The notes beneath the pieces were generated by a model. It did not search any database. It was not told where the DNA came from and worked only from the letters and a program-made list of their open reading frames with translations. A DNA stretch of 64,000 nucleotides. It comes from Pseudomonas monteilii. Its GTDB lineage: Bacteria; Pseudomonadota; Gammaproteobacteria; Pseudomonadales; Pseudomonadaceae. The stretch is from the NCBI GenBank assembly GCA_001534745.1, contig CP013997.1, positions 124,001-188,000 on the forward strand. Direction: 5' to 3'. Of this stretch, positions 1-8,803 are shown piece by piece; within the stretch, counting starts at the first letter, position 1, and each line of letters begins with the position of its first letter. A program made the translations under genes and the position numbers.

Positions 1-798
1 GGCCGCTTCCTGATGGAAGAGTTCTACTATGCCGGGGGCCTGCCCGCGGTGATCCGCCGTCTCGGCGAGCACGACCTGCTGCCCAACCCAGGCGCCCTGA
101 CGGTCAATGGCCAGAGCCTGTGGGACAACTGCCAGGCCGCGCCGCTGTACGACGAAGAGGTGATCCGCCCCTTGGAACGTCCGCTGGTGGCCGATGGCGG
201 CATCTGCATCCTGCGCGGCAACCTGGCGCCCAAGGGCGCGGTGCTCAAGCCGTCGGCAGCGACTCCGGCGTTGATGCGCCACCGTGGCCGCGCCGTGGTG
301 TTCGAGCACTTCGAGGACTACAAGGCGCGCATCAACGACCCGGCGCTGGACGTCGACGCCGACTCGGTGCTGGTCATGAAGCATTGCGGGCCCAAGGGCT
401 ACCCTGGCATGGCCGAGGTCGGCAACATGGGGCTGCCGGCCAAGCTGCTGGCCCAGGGCGTGACCGACATGGTGCGCATCTCCGATGCACGGATGAGCGG
501 CACCGCCTATGGCACCGTGGTCCTGCACGTGGCACCGGAAGCGGCAGCCGGTGGCCCGTTGGCCGTCGTGCGCGAAGGCGACTGGATCGAACTGGACTGC
601 CACGAAGGCCGCCTGCACCTGGACATCTCCGACGAGGAGCTGGCCGGACGCCTGGCCGACGTGGCGCCGGTGCCGCAGCTGATCACCAGCGGCTACGCCC
701 GGCTCTACCTGGACCATGTCATGCAGGCCGACGAAGGTTGCGACTTCGACTTTCTGGTCGGCTGTCGCGGTTCGGCCGTGCCCAAGCACTCCCATTGA
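1..798 (+). CDS. IlvD/Edd family dehydratase, C-terminal part (5' truncated by window edge)
   Basis: The frame is open from the first base and ends at a TGA after a GSAVPKHSH tail. This is the C-terminal domain of the IlvD/Edd dehydratases, which remove water from dihydroxy acids or sugar acids using an Fe-S cluster. Visible family motifs are GALTVNGQSLWDN, LRGNLAPKGAVLK, MKHCGPKGYPGMAE and the ISDARMSGTAYG loop. The tail and the neighbouring FCD regulator and MFS carrier suggest a sugar-acid (arabonate/galactonate-like) dehydratase rather than biosynthetic IlvD, but this is an inference. The cluster-ligand cysteines of the N-terminal half lie outside the window. Family assignment is firm; substrate is open. 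Confidence 0.85.
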   Translation, partial: GRFLMEEFYYAGGLPAVIRRLGEHDLLPNPGALTVNGQSLWDNCQAAPLYDEEVIRPLERPLVADGGICILRGNLAPKGAVLKPSAATPALMRHRGRAVVFEHFEDYKARINDPALDVDADSVLVMKHCGPKGYPGMAEVGNMGLPAKLLAQGVTDMVRISDARMSGTAYGTVVLHVAPEAAAGGPLAVVREGDWIELDCHEGRLHLDISDEELAGRLADVAPVPQLITSGYARLYLDHVMQADEGCDFDFLVGCRGSAVPKHSH

Positions 799-899
799 GC
801 ACGGGCCTTTCGGGTCTCGGCGGGCCGACGGCGGGGCCGGGGAGGGTGCAGGGGTGCTATGATGCGCGGCCACGCCTGAAGGACGTCCCCTGCGCCCCC

Positions 900-1622
900 A
901 TGAACTACCGCCAGCCCTCGCCGCGCAAGAGCATGCACGCCACCCTGGTCCAGGACCTGGGCCTGCAGATCGTCTCCGGTCAGCTCCAGCCCCAGCAGAA
1001 GCTGCCTTCCGAGGCCAGCCTGTGCGAGGCGTATGCGATCAGCCGGCCGGTCTTTCGCGAGGCCATGCGTGCGCTGACCGCCAAGGGCCTGGTTCAGGCC
1101 AAGCCGCGGGTCGGCACCCTGGTCAGGCCACGGCACGACTGGCACATGCTCGACCCGGACGTGCTGCACTGGCTGATGCAGGCCACGCCGCAGCAGGAGT
1201 TCTTCAACATGCTGTCGAGCGTGCGCTGGGTCATCGAGCCGGCGGCAGCGGCCCTGGCCGCCAGCAACGCCACCGAGACGGACGTGGCGTCGATCGCCGA
1301 GGCCTACCAGCGCATGGAGCAGGCCAGCACCCCGGAAGAGCGCCTGCAACCGGACTTGGACTTCCACGCCCGCATCGCCGACGCCACGCACAACGACCTG
1401 CTGGCCTACCTGTGCAACATGCTGTCGCTGGCCCTGCGCGAATCGGTGCGCTATTCCAACCAGCGTTCCAATTTCGACCAGCTGGCGCTACCCCGGCACC
1501 AGGCGATCCTCACCGCCATCCAGAACGGCGACGCCCTGGGCGCTCGGCATGCGGCGCTGGTGCAACTGGAAGACGCGCGTGTCGCGCTCAGCAAGGTGCT
1601 GGGTCAAGACCCGATCAGCTGA
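900..1622 (+). CDS. GntR family (FadR/FCD subfamily) transcriptional regulator
   Basis: A 240-residue regulator with an N-terminal winged helix (about residues 10-75, including LPSEASLCEAYAISRPVFRE and a GLVQAKPRVGTLV wing) and a C-terminal FCD ligand-binding domain. The FCD metal/ligand histidines are recognisable in DLDFHARIADATHN and in the RHQAI helix. The ATG at 900 is chosen because residues just after it fit the family N-terminus; the in-frame ATG at 933 is an alternative. It lies 101 bp downstream of the dehydratase and upstream of the ProP-like gene on the same strand, so it probably controls the dehydratase locus. The effector is unknown, likely a sugar acid. Confidence 0.85.
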   Translation: MNYRQPSPRKSMHATLVQDLGLQIVSGQLQPQQKLPSEASLCEAYAISRPVFREAMRALTAKGLVQAKPRVGTLVRPRHDWHMLDPDVLHWLMQATPQQEFFNMLSSVRWVIEPAAAALAASNATETDVASIAEAYQRMEQASTPEERLQPDLDFHARIADATHNDLLAYLCNMLSLALRESVRYSNQRSNFDQLALPRHQAILTAIQNGDALGARHAALVQLEDARVALSKVLGQDPIS

Positions 1623-1826
1623 GTGCCAGGCTCCGTTTGCACGCCGTTTGTCCCTGCGCCCAACCTTCACACCACGAAATAATCGGCAAGCGCTGAATTA
1701 TTTCACCTGTTCCCTGATCTGATTCAAAAGGTTTCTGAATAGAAGCACAGCGCCACCCCGTGCGCTGGTCAGAACCGTTTCTTTGAAGCTCGCCCCAGCG
1801 AGACACGACAGCGATCAGGTACCCGC

Positions 1827-3332
1827 ATGAAATTACGCAAGAAACGCGTCAAGCCCATTGGGCTCAACGACATCACCATCGTCGACGATGCCAAGATGCG
1901 CAAGGCGATCACCGCCGCCGCCCTCGGCAATGCCATGGAATGGTTCGACTTCGGCGTCTACGGCTTCGTCGCCTACGTGCTCGGCAAGGTGTTCTTCCCC
2001 AACGCCGACCCCAGCGTGCAGATGGTCGCCGCCCTGGCGACCTTCTCGGTGCCTTTCCTGATTCGCCCGCTGGGTGGCCTGTTCTTCGGCGCCCTGGGCG
2101 ACCGCTACGGACGACAGAAAGTCCTGGCCGCGACGATCGTGATCATGTCGCTCAGTACCTTCGCGATCGGCTGTATTCCCTCGTACGCCTCGATCGGCAT
2201 CTGGGCGCCGATCCTGCTGCTGCTCGCCAAGATGGCCCAGGGCTTCTCGGTGGGGGGTGAGTACACCGGCGCTTCGATCTTCGTGGCCGAATATGCCCCG
2301 GACCGCAAGCGCGGCTTCCTCGGCAGCTGGCTGGACTTCGGCTCGATCGCCGGCTTCGTGCTGGGCGCGGGCGTGGTGGTGATGATCTCGGCCATCGTCG
2401 GCGAAGAGAAGTTCTTCGAGTGGGGCTGGCGCATCCCGTTCTTCCTGGCCTTGCCGCTGGGCATGATCGGCCTCTACCTGCGTCATGCGCTGGAAGAGAC
2501 CCCGGCCTTCCAGCAGCACGTCGACAAGCTCGAGCAGGGCGACCGCGAAGGCCTGGCCGCCGGTCCCAAGGTGTCGTTCAAGGAGGTCGCCACCAAGCAC
2601 TGGCGCAGCCTGCTGACCTGCATCGGCGTGGTGATCGCGACCAACGTCACCTACTACATGCTGCTGACCTACATGCCGAGCTACCTGTCGCACAACCTCG
2701 GCTACAGCGAAAACCACGGTGTGCTGATCATCATCGCGATCATGGTCGGCATGCTGTTCGTGCAGCCGGTCATCGGTTTCGTCAGTGACAAGATCGGCCG
2801 CAAGCCCTTCATCATCATCGGCAGCATCGGGCTGTTCCTCTTCGTGATCCCGGCGTTCATGATGATCAACAGCGGCGTGCTGGGGCTGATCTTCGCCGGC
2901 CTGTTGCTGCTGGCGGTGCTGCTGAACTTCTTCATCGGCGTCATGGCCTCGACCCTGCCAGCGATGTTCCCGACGCACATCCGCTACAGCGCCCTGGCCA
3001 GTGCCTTCAACATCTCGGTGCTGATCGCCGGCCTGACCCCGACCATCGCTGCCTGGCTGGTGGAAACCACCCAGAACCTGATGATGCCGGCCTACTACCT
3101 GATGGTCGTGGCCGTGATCGGCCTGATCACCGGCGTGACCATGAAAGAGACCGCCAATAAGCCCCTGCGTGGCGCGGCACCGGCGGCCTCGGACATCCAC
3201 GAGGCGCGTGAGCTGCTGCAGGAGCACCACGACAACATCGAGCAGAAGATCGAGGACATCGACGCGCAGATCGCCGAGCTGGAAGCCAAGCGCAAGACGC
3301 TGGTGCAGCAGCACCCGCGCATCAACGAGTGA
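1827..3332 (+). CDS. proP: ProP-type MFS osmolyte:proton symporter
   Basis: A 501-residue, 12-segment major facilitator transporter of the metabolite:H+ symporter branch, acting in the inner membrane. Family signatures are GNAMEWFDFGVYGFVA near residues 35-50, LGDRYGRQKVL after segment 2 and a QGFSVGGEYTGA loop. The cytoplasmic C-terminus (about residues 455-500) carries heptad repeats (HHDNIEQKIEDIDAQIAELE, then a QQHPRINE end). As I recall it, this closely resembles the antiparallel coiled coil that tunes osmosensing in E. coli ProP, which is also 500 residues. Import of proline, betaine or related osmolytes is therefore the best call. It is monocistronic: 204 bp of leader precede it and a terminator follows. 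Confidence 0.85.
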   Translation: MKLRKKRVKPIGLNDITIVDDAKMRKAITAAALGNAMEWFDFGVYGFVAYVLGKVFFPNADPSVQMVAALATFSVPFLIRPLGGLFFGALGDRYGRQKVLAATIVIMSLSTFAIGCIPSYASIGIWAPILLLLAKMAQGFSVGGEYTGASIFVAEYAPDRKRGFLGSWLDFGSIAGFVLGAGVVVMISAIVGEEKFFEWGWRIPFFLALPLGMIGLYLRHALEETPAFQQHVDKLEQGDREGLAAGPKVSFKEVATKHWRSLLTCIGVVIATNVTYYMLLTYMPSYLSHNLGYSENHGVLIIIAIMVGMLFVQPVIGFVSDKIGRKPFIIIGSIGLFLFVIPAFMMINSGVLGLIFAGLLLLAVLLNFFIGVMASTLPAMFPTHIRYSALASAFNISVLIAGLTPTIAAWLVETTQNLMMPAYYLMVVAVIGLITGVTMKETANKPLRGAAPAASDIHEARELLQEHHDNIEQKIEDIDAQIAELEAKRKTLVQQHPRINE

Positions 3333-3379
3333 GACGAGGCCGGGTGTGAGCGCCCGGCTTCAGACTCGATGACAGCACA

Positions 3380-3413
3380 GGGGCAGCCTCCAATGCGGAG
3401 CCTGCCCCTTTTT
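3380..3413 (+). terminator. Intrinsic terminator after proP
   Basis: A GC-rich stem (GGGGCAG and flanking bases pairing with CTGCCCC) is followed by five T residues on the plus strand. It sits 47 bp beyond the proP stop and just before the 3' end of the convergent ridA-like gene. Confidence 0.75.
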
Positions 3414-3439
3414 CATGCCCTGTGCAGACGCCGCGCCAC

Positions 3440-3931
3440 TCAGGGGCGGACCGCGATCACTTCGATCTCGACTCGCCATGCCGGATGGGCCAACCCCGCG
3501 ACTTGGAAGGCCGAGCGCGCCGGCAGGTGCGATTGTCCGGCCGCTGCGCCGAAGAACTGGGTATAGCCGGCCATGAAGCCGTCGAAGTCCATGGTGCCGC
3601 CATGCTCCGGCCCGCCTACCAGGAAGGCCTGCATCTTCACCACATCCTCGAGCCCCAGCCCGAGCGTCTTCAATTGGCGCTGGATCTGTTCCAGCACATC
3701 GATCGTCTGCGCCTTGGTGTCGCCGAAGGCCGCCAGGGAATCCTTGGCCGCCTGGGCATCGATCACCGACGGCACGGTGCCGCTCAGGTAGACCAGGGTC
3801 TTGCCAGCAGGGACCTCGACCGCCGACGAGATCGGAAAATCACCGGCACCGTGGCGCACCACCTCCTGGGCATGGGCACCACTGGCAGCGATCAGGGCAG
3901 ACAGGGCAAGCGTCTTCAACACGGGTTTCAT
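3440..3931 (-). CDS. Exported RidA/YjgF family protein (imine/enamine deaminase-like)
   Basis: A 163-residue protein with a Sec signal peptide (MKPVLKTLALSALIAASGAHA, cleavage expected after Ala21) and a complete RidA fold. RidA enzymes hydrolyse reactive imines or enamines released by PLP or flavin enzymes. The arginine that marks active RidA members is retained (R139 in LPARSAFQVAG), and the typical ending WRVEIEVIAV is present. Most RidA proteins are cytoplasmic and about 130 residues, so the leader is notable. It is the last gene of the minus-strand run, 70 bp after a Tat-exported flavin amino-acid oxidase. That suggests it clears the imino product of the oxidase in the periplasm (inference). 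Confidence 0.85.
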   Translation of the reverse strand: MKPVLKTLALSALIAASGAHAQEVVRHGAGDFPISSAVEVPAGKTLVYLSGTVPSVIDAQAAKDSLAAFGDTKAQTIDVLEQIQRQLKTLGLGLEDVVKMQAFLVGGPEHGGTMDFDGFMAGYTQFFGAAAGQSHLPARSAFQVAGLAHPAWRVEIEVIAVRP

Positions 3932-4001
3932 GGGAACCTCCTTGGGATGGGAAAGCCTGCCTGCGCCACGGGCGTCTCAGGCAGGGTGCAACGCGTCACC
4001 C

Positions 4002-5420
4002 TCAGAACCGATCGAGCCTGAAAGGGCGTGGATCCAGGGCCGGCGCCTGGCCTAGCAACAGGTCGGCCGTCAGCCGGGAAGACACCGGGCTTTCGGTCAT
4101 GCCCCAGCCGGTGGCGGTGTTGAGGACCAGCCCCGGGTAGCGCTCGACCGTGGAGATGATGGGGTTCTCGTCCGGCGCGATGGCCATGGCGCCACTCCAC
4201 TGATCGATCAGCGTCGAGGCCTTGAAGGCCGGGAACTCGGCCTTCAACCGCTCCAGAGAGGCGTTCAGTTCCGGAATGTCCGGGGCGGCGGTCATGATCC
4301 GGTTGTGCTCGAAGGGCGAGACCTCGTCCAGCGCCCAGTGGGTGGACTGGAAGAGCGACTGGAACAGTTGCCGGTTCAGCGAGACGTGCACGGGGAAGTC
4401 CGGCAGGGCCAGCAGCGGCAGGTACTTGTAGCCGTAGAGGAACGACTCCTTGACCACGGGCGCGACGACGACGCGGGGCGAGGTCGCATAGGTGCCATCG
4501 GCCTGCTCACGGAAATAGAGGTTCCCCGGCAAGGCGACGTTGCCGCCCGGCGCCTGGGGTGCCCGGCTGATCAGCTGCTGTGATTGGTAGGCCGGCAAGG
4601 TCGGCACGTCGACCCCCAGGTTCTGCATGAACAACCGGGACCAGGCACCGCCGGCCACCACCACGCGGGATGTGCGGATGGCGCCTTTCTCCGTCACCAC
4701 GTCGGACATGGCGCCGCCCTGGGTCTCCAGCCCTCGCGCGGCGCACTGGGTATAGAACTTCACGCCGAGCCGCTTGGCGTACTCGGCCATGACGAACGAG
4801 GCGATCTCGGCATCCAGGCTGCCGGCATCCTCCTCGAACCCGGCGATCGTCCAGGATGACCTCGCGCCACGCAGACGCTGCTCGAGTTCGCGGCCCTCGA
4901 CGATGCGGGTCTTGAAAGGCACCGGCGAGCCTGCGGTTTCCTGGGTCCTGGCCGCGATCCAGGCGCGGACCTGTTCCAGGTCATGCTCGTCCAGCGGCAC
5001 CTCGACCCGGCCCTGGGTCCGGTAGCTGGTGTCGACCCCGACCTTGGCGTTCATCTGGCGCCACTGCTGCTTGGCCAGGTGGTGCAACTGGAAGGTGGCG
5101 TCCGGCATCCGGTAGGTCATGGCCTGGCCATAGAACCGGCAGGACTGTTCGGCCGCGATCTCGCCCTTTTCGACGGCGACCACCGACAGGCCCCGCTCGG
5201 CGAGATCGATGGCCGTCATGATGCCCAGGATCCCTGCGCCCACGATCACCACGTCCGCCTGGGCGGGCAGCGGCCCTTCGGTACCGGCCACGAAGCCCGT
5301 CCTGGGGCGGCCGGGGATCAGGCGACCCTCGCGGGTCAGCAGAGGGGTCAGCGCACCGGCACCCCCGGCCATGGCCACCAGGCCACTGCCAATCAAGAAC
5401 CTGCGTCTTGTCACACCCAT
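4002..5420 (-). CDS. Tat-exported FAD-dependent amino-acid oxidase/dehydrogenase (DAO family)
   Basis: A 472-residue flavoprotein. The start at 5420 is preferred because it has an AAGGAA-type ribosome site nearby and opens directly with a twin-arginine leader (MGVTRRRFLIGSGLVAMAGG). The FAD-binding Rossmann motif ADVVIVGAGILGIMTAIDLA begins near residue 50. The C-terminal DAO signature appears as PIISTVERYPGLVLNTATGWGM. DAO-fold enzymes oxidise amino acids or amines to imines. The arginine/guanidino gene neighbourhood suggests an arginine-like substrate, and the adjacent exported RidA fits an imine product. D- versus L-amino acid or polyamine specificity cannot be read from the sequence. Confidence 0.8.
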   Translation of the reverse strand: MGVTRRRFLIGSGLVAMAGGAGALTPLLTREGRLIPGRPRTGFVAGTEGPLPAQADVVIVGAGILGIMTAIDLAERGLSVVAVEKGEIAAEQSCRFYGQAMTYRMPDATFQLHHLAKQQWRQMNAKVGVDTSYRTQGRVEVPLDEHDLEQVRAWIAARTQETAGSPVPFKTRIVEGRELEQRLRGARSSWTIAGFEEDAGSLDAEIASFVMAEYAKRLGVKFYTQCAARGLETQGGAMSDVVTEKGAIRTSRVVVAGGAWSRLFMQNLGVDVPTLPAYQSQQLISRAPQAPGGNVALPGNLYFREQADGTYATSPRVVVAPVVKESFLYGYKYLPLLALPDFPVHVSLNRQLFQSLFQSTHWALDEVSPFEHNRIMTAAPDIPELNASLERLKAEFPAFKASTLIDQWSGAMAIAPDENPIISTVERYPGLVLNTATGWGMTESPVSSRLTADLLLGQAPALDPRPFRLDRF

Positions 5421-5578
5421 TTGACTCGTTTCCTTTTTGCGATGGGAGGCGACACCCTGAAGGACGTTCTGGGCGCGACAGCGCACGCCAGGCCTCGCGA
5501 AAGATCATGCCCGGTGTGCGCCCTGCGTCTGCCAAAGGTGTCCTGGGAAGGGGTGTCCGTCGTTCGGTCCGGCCGTGT

Positions 5579-7006
5579 TCAGCCGAGGCAGCGGGTCACG
5601 TGCTTGATCGACTGGTAGGCGGCCAACCCCCACGGGCCCAGCTCGCGGCCGATGCCGCTGCCCTTGGTGCCGCCCCAGGAGGTCTCGACGAAGACGGCCT
5701 GGACCGAGTTGATCCAGACATGGCCGACCTCCAGCGCATCGGCCACCCGCTCGGCGCGGCTCAGGTCAGCGCTGGCCACGGTGGCGACCAGACCGAAGCG
5801 GCTGTCGTTGGCCAGGGCGATCGCCTGGGCCTCCGTGAGGAAGCGCTGGGTGCAGAGCACCGGGCCGAAGATCTCCTCTTGCCACAGGCGACTGCTGTGG
5901 GGGACGTCGACGTACAGCGTCGGGCTGACGAACCAGCCCTCGCGTGCCAGGGTCGCGCCGCCGGTCAGGCAATGCAGGCCCTCGGCACGGGCGATCTGGA
6001 AGTACTCGGCGACCTTGTGCCATTGCGCCGCGCTGGTCAGCGGGCCCATGTCGATGGCGTCGGTCAGCGGGTTGCCCACCCGCAAAGCGGCGAAAGCCGC
6101 TTGCAGGCGCGGCAGCAGAGTTTCGGCGATGCCGTCCTGGACCAGCAGGCGCGAGGTGGCCGAGCACATCTGCCCGGCGTTCCAGCAGATGCCGGCGACG
6201 ATCCACTCGACCGCCTGATCCGGGTCGCAATCGTCGAACACGATGATCGCCGACTTGCCGCCCAACTCCAGGGTTACGGGCCGGCAATAGGCGGCCGAGC
6301 TGCGCATCACCTGGCTGCCCACTCCGTTGCTGCCGGTGAACGACAGCTTGTCCAGGCCAGGGTGCTCGCTCAGCGCGGCGCCGGTCTCGGCCTGGCCGAT
6401 GACCAGGTTCAGGACCCCGGCCGGCAGCCCGAGCTGCTCGGCGATGCGGGCGTAGGTCTGCTCGATCAGCGGGGTGACTTCCGACGGCTTGAGCACCACG
6501 GTGCAGCCTGCGGCCAAGGCTGGCGCGAGCTTCCAGGCGCTGGTGACCAGCGGGAAATTCCACGGCACGATCAACCCGACCACGCCGACGGGCTCGCGCC
6601 GTGTGCGTGACGAGAACCCGGGCGCGGCCAGGGCCACTTCGGGCGAGGCGCCCTGCTGCTCGATCAGGGCCGCATAGTAGGTGAAGGTGGCGACGGCATC
6701 GTCGACGTCCACCTCGGCCTCGTGGCGGGGCTTGCCGTTGTTGCGCATCTGCAGGGTGACCAGCGCGTCGCGCTGCTGCACCAAGTGCTCGGCGAAACCG
6801 CGCAGCAGGGCGGCGCGCTCAGCCACCGGGGTCGCCTTCCAGGCCGGCAGGGCCCGGCGAGCGGCGGCAACGGCCTGGTCGACCTGAGCGCGGTCGGCCG
6901 ATCTCAGCTCGGCGATGGGGTGGGCCAGGGATGGATCGTAGGCCACCAGGCAATCGTTGCCCGCGCCTGCGACCCACTGGCCGTCGATGTAGTGAGGGGT
7001 GTTCAT
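5579..7006 (-). CDS. NAD(P)-dependent aldehyde dehydrogenase
   Basis: A 475-residue ALDH superfamily enzyme oxidising an aldehyde to its acid. Key residues are Asn150 in the VPWNFPLV motif, general-base Glu247 in VTLELGGKS and nucleophile Cys281 in NAGQMCSATSRLL, so it should be catalytically competent. Sequence style is that of betaine-aldehyde and gamma-aminobutyraldehyde dehydrogenases. It lies between a ThDP decarboxylase and a flavin oxidase in the same-strand run. If the decarboxylase releases 4-guanidinobutyraldehyde, this enzyme would make 4-guanidinobutyrate, the substrate of the guanidinobutyrase encoded first in the run. The substrate is inferred from context. Confidence 0.85.
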   Translation of the reverse strand: MNTPHYIDGQWVAGAGNDCLVAYDPSLAHPIAELRSADRAQVDQAVAAARRALPAWKATPVAERAALLRGFAEHLVQQRDALVTLQMRNNGKPRHEAEVDVDDAVATFTYYAALIEQQGASPEVALAAPGFSSRTRREPVGVVGLIVPWNFPLVTSAWKLAPALAAGCTVVLKPSEVTPLIEQTYARIAEQLGLPAGVLNLVIGQAETGAALSEHPGLDKLSFTGSNGVGSQVMRSSAAYCRPVTLELGGKSAIIVFDDCDPDQAVEWIVAGICWNAGQMCSATSRLLVQDGIAETLLPRLQAAFAALRVGNPLTDAIDMGPLTSAAQWHKVAEYFQIARAEGLHCLTGGATLAREGWFVSPTLYVDVPHSSRLWQEEIFGPVLCTQRFLTEAQAIALANDSRFGLVATVASADLSRAERVADALEVGHVWINSVQAVFVETSWGGTKGSGIGRELGPWGLAAYQSIKHVTRCLG

Positions 7007-7130
7007 GGTCGTTTTCCAATCGTCCGTTGATGAAGGCAGGGTGGACCGTGCGCCTGCCGTGGCGCTCGGCCCGCCTGCGAACCGTTCGTTCGGGGCGGGA
7101 CGGGCCGGTGCAGGCAGCCGCGGCGTGCGG

Positions 7131-8732
7131 TCAGGGGGCGAACGGCGGTGCTTCGTCGATCTCGATGATCAGGGGGCGGTCGTCGGGCGCCTGGCGCAGC
7201 AGCGCCTGCAGGTGCGCGTGGTCACGGGCGCGCTCGGCGACGCAGCCGAAGCCGCGAGCGATGGCGAGAAAGTCCGGTGTGTAGATGTCCACGCCCAGGG
7301 GCGTGATGTCGCGGCGCTCCATGTAGCGCTTGATTTCGCCGTAGCCCTGGTTGTTCCACAGCAGCACGATGAGGCCGACCCGCGCTTCCACGGCACTGGC
7401 CAGCTCGGGCAGGCTGAACTGGAGGCCACCGTCGCCCATCAGGCTGATCACTGCGCGCTGGGGCTCGGCCAGCTTGGCGCCGATGGCGGCCGGCAAGCCG
7501 TAGCCCAGGGTGCCGTAGCCGGTGGAGGAGTTGAACCAGCGACGCGGACCGGCCAGCTCCACCAGGTGGTTGCCGCTGTAGACGGTCTGTGTCGAGTCGC
7601 CGACGAAGCGGGCCTCGGGCAGCACCTCGAGGAGGCAGTCGAACAGGCGCCGGTAGTGCGCCCAGCCGGTGAAGTCTTCGGCCAGACGATCACGGACCTG
7701 GGCAGCACGCCGTGCGCCGGGGCTGTCCACGCTCGCGGCGCGGGCCGGCAGGTGGGCAAGCAGCGCCTGCATCGTCTGCCGGGCGTCGCCGAGGAGGGCC
7801 AGGCTCGGGGCATGGTTGCGCGTCAGCTGCTCGGCGTCGATGTCGACACGGATCAGCGCGCCGCCCAGGCGGAAGTTGCCATCGAAGACCACGTCGTAAT
7901 CGGTCTCGCCCAGTTCGGTGCCGATCGCCAGGACCACATCGGCCTCCAGCGCCAGCTCGCGCACCGGCACCAGCGATTGGTTGCTGCCCAGCAGCAGCGG
8001 ATGATCGCCTGGCAGCAGACCCTTGGCGTTGATGGTCAGCGCCGTGGGTGCATCGAGCCGGGTGGCCAGCTCGGCGGCTTCGGCCTGCGCCTCGACGCAG
8101 CCGCCGCCCAGCAGCAGCAACGGGCGGCGGGCGTCACGCAGCAGGGTCGCGGCTTCGGCCAGCGCGTTGGCATCAGCCGCCGGACGCGGCAGGCGGCAGC
8201 GTGGCTGCACCGACAGGTGACCGGCCGGCGCGGTGATGATGTCCAGCGGCAGTTCGATGTGCACCGGCCTCGGGCGTTGGCTGTCGAAGACCGCGAAGGC
8301 GCGAGCCAGGACGCCCGGCAGTTCCTCCACGCTCATCAAGGTATGGCTGAACGCGCTGACGCCGGCGACCATGGCCCGTTGGCTGGGCAGTTCGTGCAGG
8401 TAACCGTTGCCCAGGCCGAGCCGCGCGCGCTCGTTGACGCTGCTGATCACCAGCATCGGGATGGAGTCGGCGTAGGCCTGGCCCATGGCCGTGAGGATAT
8501 TGGTCATGCCGGGGCCGGTGATGATGAAGCATACCCCCGGCTTGCCGCTGACCCGTGCGTAGCCGTCGGCCATGAAGCCCGCGCCCTGTTCGTGGCGCGG
8601 GGTGATATGGCGGATGCCGCTGCCGGGCAGGCCGCGGTACAGCTCCACGGTGTGCACGCCGGGAATACCGAACACGGTGTCGACGCCCCAGGCCTGGAGC
8701 TGCTGGATGAGAAACTCTCCACAAGAAATCAT
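7131..8732 (-). CDS. Thiamine diphosphate-dependent 2-oxo-acid decarboxylase / acetolactate-synthase-like enzyme
   Basis: A 533-residue ThDP enzyme with the three usual domains. The catalytic glutamate that activates ThDP lies in TPRHEQGAGFMADGYA (near residue 50). The ThDP/Mg motif is GDGGLQFSLPELAS followed by WNNQGYGE. The ATG at 8732 is chosen because it has a good ribosome site (AAAGGA) and matches family N-termini; the frame stays open upstream only by running through the neighbouring gene out of frame. The family includes AruI, the 2-ketoarginine decarboxylase. The neighbouring aldehyde dehydrogenase and guanidinobutyrase make 2-ketoarginine or a related guanidino keto acid the leading substrate, by inference. 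Confidence 0.82.
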   Translation of the reverse strand: MISCGEFLIQQLQAWGVDTVFGIPGVHTVELYRGLPGSGIRHITPRHEQGAGFMADGYARVSGKPGVCFIITGPGMTNILTAMGQAYADSIPMLVISSVNERARLGLGNGYLHELPSQRAMVAGVSAFSHTLMSVEELPGVLARAFAVFDSQRPRPVHIELPLDIITAPAGHLSVQPRCRLPRPAADANALAEAATLLRDARRPLLLLGGGCVEAQAEAAELATRLDAPTALTINAKGLLPGDHPLLLGSNQSLVPVRELALEADVVLAIGTELGETDYDVVFDGNFRLGGALIRVDIDAEQLTRNHAPSLALLGDARQTMQALLAHLPARAASVDSPGARRAAQVRDRLAEDFTGWAHYRRLFDCLLEVLPEARFVGDSTQTVYSGNHLVELAGPRRWFNSSTGYGTLGYGLPAAIGAKLAEPQRAVISLMGDGGLQFSLPELASAVEARVGLIVLLWNNQGYGEIKRYMERRDITPLGVDIYTPDFLAIARGFGCVAERARDHAHLQALLRQAPDDRPLIIEIDEAPPFAP

Positions 8733-8803
8733 GCTGCTTTTCCTTTTGAACGAAGGCGCGGTGCCGGCGCTTGTCGATACCGCGTGCATCGGATCGACGG
8801 GCG

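Noticed and set aside
1833..3314. Long open frame opposite proP (493 codons)
   Set aside because: Its His/Arg/Asp/Gln-rich composition with no domain is what a reverse-strand frame of a high-GC gene looks like; the plus-strand frame has clear MFS motifs.
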